The translations under genes were made by a program, and so were the position numbers. Shown one piece after another: positions 1 to 5,055 of a stretch of DNA of 11,380 nucleotides. The DNA comes from Nanobdellota archaeon. GTDB taxonomy: Archaea; Nanobdellota; Nanobdellia; Woesearchaeales; GW2011-AR15. The stretch covers positions 1 to 11,380 of the forward strand of contig JAHIYL010000195.1 of the NCBI GenBank assembly GCA_018815145.1. The letters are read 5' to 3'. The stretch's first letter is position 1. Each line of letters opens with the position of its first letter. A model generated the notes under the pieces. It was not told the DNA's origin. It was given only the letters and a program-made list of their open reading frames with translations, and made no database searches.

Positions 1-111
1 AAAAAAATTGCATTTTTTGTTCAAACATTTGACATCTAATTTTCTTCTTTTTTTTGGCATTTTAGCTATTAACACCTCTTTCCTAATAAAATTATAGAAG
101 ATGAACTAGTA

Positions 112-118
112 TTTATAT
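112..118 (+). promoter_or_regulatory. possible TATA box for the YkgJ-family gene
   Basis: TTTATAT lies in an otherwise featureless AT-rich leader. An archaeal start site about 25 nt downstream would fall near 140, giving a leader of roughly 45 nt that includes GAGG at 175-178. A weaker TATA-like stretch, TTCATATAG at 152-160, could instead place the start near 183. The two cannot be told apart by eye. The rest of 1-188 holds T-rich runs (around 42-56) and no supported gene. Confidence 0.35.
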
Positions 119-188
119 CATTCGTTTAAGTAGTCATTCTGCAACCATACATTCATATAGTGTTACGACCTTCTGAGGATATATCGAT

Positions 189-632
189 ATAGAATCAATT
201 GCACTGAAAGCAAGAAAATCTATAGAAAATGTCTGCATAGATGACTGCAAGGCATATTGCTGCAGAAAAGGCTATATCACTCTTAAGGAAGATGAGCTTA
301 AGCTTGTGACTCAAGGTAAGGATGAGTATTTGTTACATGAAAAAATCCTTGAAAAAAAGAGTGATGGGAAATATACGCTGTCTTTTGAGGCGCTTGATTT
401 CTGTCCCAGCCTAAAGAACACACTTTGCCTGATCCACAAGAACCCAAAAAGACCCAAAGTCTGCAGAGACTATCCCTTATTCATTGCAAAAAATAGTATA
501 TATATATCTCCAAGCTGCCTTGCATTTAAACAGGGAAAATTCTTTGCATATATCAAAAAATTCAGGGCTCTCGGAATGGTCGTAGAAGAAAAGGATCCTT
601 TTTCAGATATTGAGAGCTTCACACTGGAATGA
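189..632 (+). CDS. YkgJ-family (CxxxCxxxCC) zinc/iron-chelating protein, non-standard start
   Basis: The frame is open from 177 to the TGA at 630-632 and carries the Cys signature of the putative zinc- or iron-chelating YkgJ/UPF0153 family (PF03692). Numbering from the ATA at 189 (147 aa), I see C16-x3-C20-x3-C24-C25, then C72, C80, and RPKVCRDYP around C92, plus C110. The family binds a metal or Fe-S cluster; the biochemical role of most members is unknown. No ATG, GTG or TTG lies ahead of the first Cys cluster. The first conventional start, GTG at 306, would remove the whole CxxxCxxxCC motif and is unlikely. GAGG at 175-178 is a possible ribosome site for ATC 183 or ATA 189; ATA 189 would give a natural N-terminus (ESIALKARKS...). 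A non-AUG start, a base error (ATG read as ATA) or a 5'-decayed gene are all possible. The gene stands alone, followed by 108 nt before the lipoprotein gene. Confidence 0.65.
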   Translation: MESIALKARKSIENVCIDDCKAYCCRKGYITLKEDELKLVTQGKDEYLLHEKILEKKSDGKYTLSFEALDFCPSLKNTLCLIHKNPKRPKVCRDYPLFIAKNSIYISPSCLAFKQGKFFAYIKKFRALGMVVEEKDPFSDIESFTLE

Positions 633-710
633 GCACAACAATAAAAAATGTGATTATTAATCGGATTCCTACAAGAATACAATGCTCAACACCAATAGAA
701 TGACCAAAGA

Positions 711-720
711 ATTAAATAAT
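711..720 (+). promoter_or_regulatory. TATA box, leaderless promoter of the first lipoprotein gene
   Basis: TTAAATA at 712-718, preceded by the purine-rich stretch AAAGAA (BRE-like), is centred 26 nt before the ATG at 741. That is the distance expected between an archaeal TATA box and a transcription start at the A of ATG. No Shine-Dalgarno sequence precedes the ATG, which also supports a leaderless transcript. Confidence 0.55.
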
Positions 721-731
721 ATGAAATTATT
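715..731 (+). repeat. small AT-only inverted repeat between TATA box and start
   Basis: AATAAT (715-720) and ATTATT (726-731) are perfect reverse complements separated by five bases. The repeat overlaps the 3' part of the TATA box and lies upstream of the predicted start, where a repressor could block initiation. Six AT-only base pairs in an AT-rich region can easily arise by chance. Confidence 0.2.
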
Positions 732-740
732 GGATACATT

Positions 741-1427
741 ATGAATTTAAAAACCATTGCGTTATTGATAGCGTTTTGCGCAGTTATATTGTCCTGTGGT
801 CAGCCCCCGACCCAACCTCCTTCACCAGAAAATCCTGCCGCACCTACTCCCTTTGAAGAAGAAACCACTCCCCCTTCAACACCAACAGAGCAGCCACTTC
901 CAGAGGATAGATCAACATTATGCGCGAAGCGATGGACTTATCATGAAATTAAGCCAAGGGAGTATGGGGGAAACACAAGATATCTGTGCATACTTGAAGA
1001 GGAATATCCTCCTTCAGACAGCTGTCCTGATGGATATGAAATGTTTAATGTCTACGCAGATGCTGTGGGACACAGGCCATACTATGATTGCCAGGTAATG
1101 CAGGAAGAGGGAACACAAATTGCTCCGCAATTGTGTTTTGATCAAGAATATGTGGGATCAGCAATACATTGTGATGCAGAAGACTATAAGCTAGATTCTC
1201 ATTCTGATGAATGGTCAGGATCAAACGACAGGGTAGCATGCTGGTTTAAATGCGTGATTAAGGAAAATCCATATCTTGAAAATCGGCATTGGCCATGCGT
1301 AGAGCCGTATTGGCCCACTGAAAGTGTTGATCTTGGAGGTGGCAAGGTGGGGTGGGGATGCGGCCATTCGGATATTCATGATCCAGATCCTTCTCAACAT
1401 ACATATATTTTAGTTGAGTCTACATAA
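741..1427 (+). CDS. Cys-rich secreted lipoprotein with Pro/Thr/Glu linker, function unknown
   Basis: The 228-residue product begins with a lipoprotein signal: Lys4, a hydrophobic core (residues 5-17) and the lipobox I-L-S-C with Cys19 as the likely lipidated residue. Residues 21-57 form a low-complexity linker rich in Pro, Thr and Glu, which would hold the rest of the protein away from the membrane. The remaining domain (about 60-228) has ten Cys (61, 83, 95, 117, 132, 144, 167, 171, 186, 207) and many aromatic residues. The even number suits up to five disulfides in an extracytoplasmic fold. I recognise no family. Start ATG 741 is supported by the leaderless promoter spacing. The gene stands alone, with its own promoter and a 69-nt gap to the next gene. 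Linker plus Cys-rich head suggests a surface binding or structural protein; this is inference. Confidence 0.85.
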   Translation: MNLKTIALLIAFCAVILSCGQPPTQPPSPENPAAPTPFEEETTPPSTPTEQPLPEDRSTLCAKRWTYHEIKPREYGGNTRYLCILEEEYPPSDSCPDGYEMFNVYADAVGHRPYYDCQVMQEEGTQIAPQLCFDQEYVGSAIHCDAEDYKLDSHSDEWSGSNDRVACWFKCVIKENPYLENRHWPCVEPYWPTESVDLGGGKVGWGCGHSDIHDPDPSQHTYILVEST

Positions 1428-1464
1428 TGCCTTCATTCTCCGACTTATAACCAATTTCAAAAGT

Positions 1465-1474
1465 CTTTATTAAT
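1465..1474 (+). promoter_or_regulatory. TATA box, leaderless promoter of the ABC exporter operon
   Basis: CTTTATTAAT, with TTTATTAA at 1466-1473, is centred about 27 nt before ATG 1497. The predicted start site coincides with that ATG rather than with the in-frame TTG at 1491. The spacing equals that seen before 741 and 5056. No Shine-Dalgarno sequence lies in front of the ATG. Confidence 0.55.
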
Positions 1475-1496
1475 TCTCTCAGATTTCTTTTTGTCT

Positions 1497-2297
1497 ATGC
1501 ATCTAAAAAAATACATTGCCATTGGACAAGCCATGTTCAAGACAGTCCTAATCTACAGGTTTGATTTCATGTTCTCGATAATAATATCACCAATGACTTT
1601 GATACTCTATTATTTCATCTGGGAATCAATATTCAGGAACAACCAAACAGGAATAATCAATGGCTACACATTCCCTGATATGATGACGTACTATGTCCTG
1701 TCAATGATCATAGGGCATTTCATCTGGAACATGGTGGGCAATGACCTTTCTGAAAAGATAACATATGGTGAGCTTTCCCAGGATCTTCTGAAACCTGTAT
1801 CCATATTTTCAATGTTTCTTGCAAACACAATCGCACAGAGATTGTTTGCAGTTATTGCAGAAGTCATCCCGGTATTCATCATATCATTCATCATATTCAG
1901 GCTGAAATTCATCAGTGCAAGTGCAACATTATTGTTTTTTGCGTCCCTGCTCCTTGCCTTTTTCCTGAATTTTCTTATCAGCTATGCAATCGGCCTACTA
2001 TCGTTCTGGATGCATAAAGTAGAATCTATCCAATGGCTCTTCTCTCTTTTCATACGCTTCCTCTCAGGTGAATTCATCCCTTTGACCTTTTTTGGGAGTT
2101 CGCTTTTCACTGTGTCAAAATTCTTACCTTTCTATTATCTTAGGTTTGGGATAATTGAGATCTTCCTCGGAAAGACTGGAATAGTAGATTCTTTGAAATT
2201 CATGGCAATCCAATCAGTGTGGATAATTTTCTTTTACATCATAATCAAGATCATATGGCATCATGGGATGAAAAAATTTGGAGCGACCGGCGGATGA
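1497..2297 (+). CDS. ABC-2 type exporter permease (COG4587-like)
   Basis: A 266-residue membrane protein with about six hydrophobic segments (roughly residues 22-45, 60-80, 112-135, 140-170, 180-205 and 230-255), the usual ABC-2 permease layout. The motif after helix 2, in which a Gly-Glu-Leu precedes LLKPVS, matches the place in COG4587/COG3694 permeases where a Gly followed by a short polar stretch leads into 'LL(R/K)P'. It would form one half of the membrane channel with the next gene product, powered by the ATPase encoded third. Export is expected for this class, but the substrate is unknown. An in-frame TTG at 1491 could add two residues; ATG 1497 fits the promoter spacing better. The next gene starts 10 nt after its stop. 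Confidence 0.85.
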   Translation: MHLKKYIAIGQAMFKTVLIYRFDFMFSIIISPMTLILYYFIWESIFRNNQTGIINGYTFPDMMTYYVLSMIIGHFIWNMVGNDLSEKITYGELSQDLLKPVSIFSMFLANTIAQRLFAVIAEVIPVFIISFIIFRLKFISASATLLFFASLLLAFFLNFLISYAIGLLSFWMHKVESIQWLFSLFIRFLSGEFIPLTFFGSSLFTVSKFLPFYYLRFGIIEIFLGKTGIVDSLKFMAIQSVWIIFFYIIIKIIWHHGMKKFGATGG

Positions 2298-2303
2298 AGG
2301 TGA
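2298..2303 (+). promoter_or_regulatory. ribosome binding site deciding the start of the second permease
   Basis: AGGTGA, straddling the region just after the first permease's stop, is complementary to the archaeal 16S 3' end (CACCT). It lies 4 nt before ATG 2308 and 7 nt before the adjacent in-frame ATG 2311. This favours 2308 over the longer in-frame TTG at 2278, which would overlap the upstream gene. Confidence 0.6.
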
Positions 2304-2307
2304 AGCA

Positions 2308-3108
2308 ATGATGCGGACGAGAAGAATAAGGATATTTGACTTTTTCATGCAGAGCCTGAAGATGACATTGTCTCAGCAGATGGCCTATAAATTCAATTTC
2401 ATACTAAGAGTAATAACACTGTTTAGTTTTGATATGATGATACCTTTGGTCACAATCATCATCTACAGCAATACAAAAGGTTTTCCGGGATGGGGTTTGA
2501 ATGAGATCATCCTTTTCCAGGGTATCTTCATATTCCTGAATTCCATTGACAGGATGTTTTTTCAGCGTGTCGACTGGACTCTCTCATATGATGTCCGTAC
2601 CGGAGGCTTTGACAGATACCTTCTGTTTCCGATAAACACCCTTGCATACATATCATTTACAAACCTCTCTGTTGAGCATATTGCTGATTTTCTCATCGGA
2701 ATTGTGCTTGCTCTATATTCATTCAATAAGTTAAATATATCTATCTCGATATTCCGGCTTTTGCTTTTCATGGCATCACTTCTCTTTGCGCTGATGCTGG
2801 TCTTCTCTATCGCTGTGATCAAATATTCTATAATACTCAGGACAGTCAGGATTGGCAGATTAGGAGAATTGGTGAGGACAGTCAAGAACTATGGACAGTA
2901 TCCAAACAATATCTTCAGTGCATTCCTCTCATCTGCATTCAGGTTTGTGCTTCCGATATCAATATTTGCGTTTGTTCCAAGCAAGATCCTGCTAGAATCA
3001 TATTCCTCAGGTATCCTTGTGATTTTTACTGTTATCATTGCAATATTCATATTTTCATTAGTGTTCTGGAAAGAATCTCTTAAGAAATATACAAGTGCAG
3101 GTGGTTAG
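2308..3108 (+). CDS. ABC-2 type exporter permease (COG3694-like)
   Basis: A second 266-residue permease with six hydrophobic segments. It carries landmarks of the COG3694 permease family: the stretch around residues 93-106 (RTGGFDRYLLFPIN), equivalent to the family's 'tGeiDryLlrP' motif, and KNYGQYPNNIF near residues 194-204, equivalent to the conserved 'yP..if' loop before the last helices. With the first permease it forms an asymmetric dimer in the exporter. The start at ATG 2308 is set by the AGGTGA at 2298. The next gene's ATG lies 4 nt beyond this stop, and that gene's ribosome site sits inside this coding sequence, which indicates translational coupling. Confidence 0.88.
   Translation: MMRTRRIRIFDFFMQSLKMTLSQQMAYKFNFILRVITLFSFDMMIPLVTIIIYSNTKGFPGWGLNEIILFQGIFIFLNSIDRMFFQRVDWTLSYDVRTGGFDRYLLFPINTLAYISFTNLSVEHIADFLIGIVLALYSFNKLNISISIFRLLLFMASLLFALMLVFSIAVIKYSIILRTVRIGRLGELVRTVKNYGQYPNNIFSAFLSSAFRFVLPISIFAFVPSKILLESYSSGILVIFTVIIAIFIFSLVFWKESLKKYTSAGG
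3099..3104 (+). promoter_or_regulatory. ribosome binding site of the ABC ATPase gene
   Basis: AGGTGG lies within the last codons of the second permease, 8 nt before ATG 3113. It supports ATG 3113 rather than the in-frame GTG at 3095 or TTG at 3110, and ties ATPase translation to that of the permease. Confidence 0.6.
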
Positions 3109-3112
3109 ATTG

Positions 3113-4096
3113 ATGATTGATGTACAGAATTTAAAAAAACATTTCAAGACTTTCAAGAAAGAGGCAGGTTTTGCAGGGTCGCTCAACTCTTTAGTGAACA
3201 GGAAATACGTCTCTGTAAAGGCGCTTGACGGAATATCTTTTGGGATAAAAAAAGGTGAGATCCGCGGATTCATAGGTCCGAACGGCGCCGGCAAGTCAAC
3301 AACCATAAAGATACTCTCAGGCATCCTATATCCGACTTCTGGAAAAGTCATGGTCAATGGCTTCAATCCCTGGAAAGAGCGTGAGAATTACGTGAAAAGA
3401 ATAGGCGTAGTGTTTGGCCAAAAACAGCAGCTTTGGCTTGATCTTCCTGCAAGCGACACATTCCAGCTGAACAAGGCACTATATGACATACCTGAAAAGA
3501 CTTTCAGAAAGAATTTGAATTACTTTGTAAAACTATTTGAACTCAAAGAGATCATCAAACGTCCTGCACGGCAGTTATCTCTTGGTGAAAAGATGAAATG
3601 TGAACTGATATCATCACTTCTCCATGATCCTGATGTAGTATTCCTGGATGAACCGACTATAGGTCTTGACATAATTTCTAAAGACAAGATTAGAACCTTC
3701 ATAAAACAGGTCAACAGGGACAAGAACATAACCTTCCTATTGACGACCCATGATCTGGATGACATCGAGAACCTCTGTGAAAATATACTGATCATCAACA
3801 AAGGAAGGATTGTCTTTGATGGAAATCTCTCCAATCTTCGTAAAAAGGCTATCAAGACAAAAATACTGGATATCAAATTCAAGCAGAATGGAAAAGACAT
3901 TGATTCCTGCATCAACATCGAAGGTGTGAAGGTGCTCTCAAAAAATGGCATCTCTGCTTCGCTTGAAGTGAACCTCAAAAAGCAGAAGATTGAAAAAGTG
4001 ATTGAAACAATACTCAAGAATTGCCAGATTAGAGATATTAATATAAATAATCCCGGCATAGACAGTGTAATCAAGACAATATATGAGAAGAAATGA
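3113..4096 (+). CDS. ABC exporter ATP-binding protein (COG4586-like)
   Basis: A 327-residue ABC ATPase that would power the two ABC-2 permeases. In order: Walker A GPNGAGKST at residues 55-63, Q-loop FGQKQQLWLDLP with Gln103, a modified signature LSLGE at 155-159, Walker B VVFLDEP at 175-181 with catalytic Glu180, D-loop GLD at 184-186, and H-loop TTHD with His213. The Q-loop wording, the LSLGE signature followed by KMKCEL, and the insertion ahead of the core (about residues 12-32, before VKALDGIS) are typical of COG4586 ATPases, which partner COG4587/COG3694 permeases. The region from about 245 to 327 is the accessory C-terminal domain common in exporters of this class. In bacteria I know this family with the ATPase gene first; here it is third. 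Its stop overlaps the next start (ATGA at 4093-4096). Confidence 0.93.
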   Translation: MIDVQNLKKHFKTFKKEAGFAGSLNSLVNRKYVSVKALDGISFGIKKGEIRGFIGPNGAGKSTTIKILSGILYPTSGKVMVNGFNPWKERENYVKRIGVVFGQKQQLWLDLPASDTFQLNKALYDIPEKTFRKNLNYFVKLFELKEIIKRPARQLSLGEKMKCELISSLLHDPDVVFLDEPTIGLDIISKDKIRTFIKQVNRDKNITFLLTTHDLDDIENLCENILIINKGRIVFDGNLSNLRKKAIKTKILDIKFKQNGKDIDSCINIEGVKVLSKNGISASLEVNLKKQKIEKVIETILKNCQIRDININNPGIDSVIKTIYEKK

Positions 4097-4701
4097 TTGA
4101 GAAGATCATCATACCTATTGCAGTACTTGCATTTGTTTTCTACTATTTTAACTGCCAGAGAAATCCAAAAAAATCATTTGTCTGCATATATGTGACAAAG
4201 AAATTTACAAGATTGCAGATCGGATTTCTATTGATGCTGCTTTTTTTTTTCCTCTTGTTCCAGAGTCTTTTTGTATTCGGATTGCTTGTTGTTTTCAGTG
4301 CTGTCCTGAACACATACCAGAACAGACTAGGGATACCTTTTGACATAAGTCCGTCCCTGGTATTAATGATATTGATCTCAATGAAGCTTGGATTTTGGTT
4401 TGGTCTTGCATATCTTATCCTTGGATACTTTATACCAAGTGTGCTTGTCGGAGGATTTGATTATATTACATTTATGTTTGTCTCTCTTGCAGGAGTAGTC
4501 TGCTTCCTTGCATCGCTTCCTATTCCATTGTCTACTTTGTACTTTGGAGTCATTCTTATACTGTTCCAGAGTATTTTTGCATTCATCATCGCCAGTATGT
4601 CAGCTGATCCTAAGAATATTTTTTCGGTTTTTTTAGGGTTTGTTATGAATATCATGTATTTCTCTTTTCTCAACGAGATAATTCATAAAATACTTTCGTG
4701 A
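4093..4701 (+). CDS. uncharacterised six-helix membrane protein in the ABC exporter operon
   Basis: A 202-residue, strongly hydrophobic protein with about six membrane segments (near 5-20, 43-72, 89-119, 125-146, 149-169, 175-197) and a short basic loop between helices 1 and 2 containing Cys21 and Cys31. Translation is coupled to the ATPase by ATGA overlap at 4093, and its own stop overlaps the GTG of the next gene. Its position suggests an accessory subunit of the exporter. The Gly-rich helix-3 region loosely recalls MreD-like or ECF S-component proteins, but I see no diagnostic motif and do not assign it. The gene contains an unbroken run of ten T at 4241-4250, coding Leu-Phe-Phe-Phe, and a T7 run at 4628-4634. 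Confidence 0.8.
   Translation: MIEKIIIPIAVLAFVFYYFNCQRNPKKSFVCIYVTKKFTRLQIGFLLMLLFFFLLFQSLFVFGLLVVFSAVLNTYQNRLGIPFDISPSLVLMILISMKLGFWFGLAYLILGYFIPSVLVGGFDYITFMFVSLAGVVCFLASLPIPLSTLYFGVILILFQSIFAFIIASMSADPKNIFSVFLGFVMNIMYFSFLNEIIHKILS
4241..4250 (+). repeat. T10 homopolymer inside the membrane-protein gene
   Basis: Ten consecutive T in the non-template strand lie within an open frame. Archaeal RNA polymerase terminates on U-rich tracts with little need for a hairpin, so the run could lower transcription of the downstream part of the operon. It is also a hotspot for indel errors and slippage. The frame is intact on both sides as written. Confidence 0.5.
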
Positions 4702-5030
4702 CAAAAATGCAAGAAAAAGAATATAGGTCCCCTGCTGAAAAGAATTTTGGAGATTATCTCTGTGAAAAAGGAATATTTTTTCTGGCAAATGTAAGACCTG
4801 ATCCACTTCTGCCGGTTGTTGATTTTCTCATTGGCGGAAAATTGATTGTAGAGATTGACGGCAAGGGATTCCATAACAAAAAAGAGGATGCAAAAAGAGA
4901 TGCAGTAATGAGAAAAGCCGGCTTTGATGTATTCAGGATACCTGCATCAAACACATTTGATAGGGATAAACTGAAGATATGCTGGAGAGAGATCGAAAAA
5001 AAATCCAGAATGACAGACAGAAAGATTTAA
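4698..5030 (+). CDS. DUF559/Vsr-like PD-(D/E)xK nuclease-fold protein
   Basis: A 110-residue protein with the compact DUF559 layout (Vsr/restriction-endonuclease superfamily). Numbered from GTG 4698: SPAE with Glu14, VVDF with Asp42, then the core VEIDGK with Glu52, Asp54 and Lys56, and His59 in GKGFH, followed by KxDAxRD and the closing strand FDVFRIP. These are the expected active-site positions, with the catalytic set intact, so a metal-dependent nuclease is possible. DUF559 proteins are mostly uncharacterised and many are small single-domain proteins like this one. The GTG overlaps the stop of the membrane-protein gene (GTGA), suggesting coupling; ATG 4707 is a slightly shorter alternative. 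Its presence at the end of an exporter operon is unexplained. The stop codon is embedded in the TATA box of the next gene. Confidence 0.85.
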   Translation: MTKMQEKEYRSPAEKNFGDYLCEKGIFFLANVRPDPLLPVVDFLIGGKLIVEIDGKGFHNKKEDAKRDAVMRKAGFDVFRIPASNTFDRDKLKICWREIEKKSRMTDRKI

Positions 5031-5033
5031 ATT
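5025..5033 (+). promoter_or_regulatory. TATA box, leaderless promoter of the large lipoprotein gene
   Basis: TTTAAATT at 5026-5033, with AAAGA just upstream as a possible BRE, is centred 26-27 nt before ATG 5056. It overlaps the TAA stop (5028-5030) of the nuclease-fold gene. No ribosome site precedes the ATG, so a leaderless mRNA is likely. Confidence 0.6.
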
Positions 5034-5055
5034 GTCTGAATGAATAGATATTCCT

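Noticed and set aside
1..28. Possible start of a minus-strand gene running off the left edge (ATG at 28 reading leftwards, nine codons open).
   Set aside because: Nine codons in A/T-rich sequence are not evidence, and no clear ribosome site or well-placed TATA box was found upstream on that strand.
306..632. Starting the YkgJ-family gene at GTG 306.
   Set aside because: The frame continues upstream through the CxxxCxxxCC motif that defines the family, so this start would give a non-functional fragment.
2278..2307. TTG 2278 as the start of the second permease.
   Set aside because: It would overlap the first permease and lacks a ribosome site. AGGTGA directly before ATG 2308 is convincing.
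3520..4074. 184-codon minus-strand frame opposite the ABC ATPase.
   Set aside because: It is the antisense shadow of a strongly supported gene and has no protein-like features beyond composition.
4093..4701. Assigning the six-helix protein as MreD or an ECF S-component.
   Set aside because: Only a loose hydrophobic resemblance is visible and no diagnostic motif was found.
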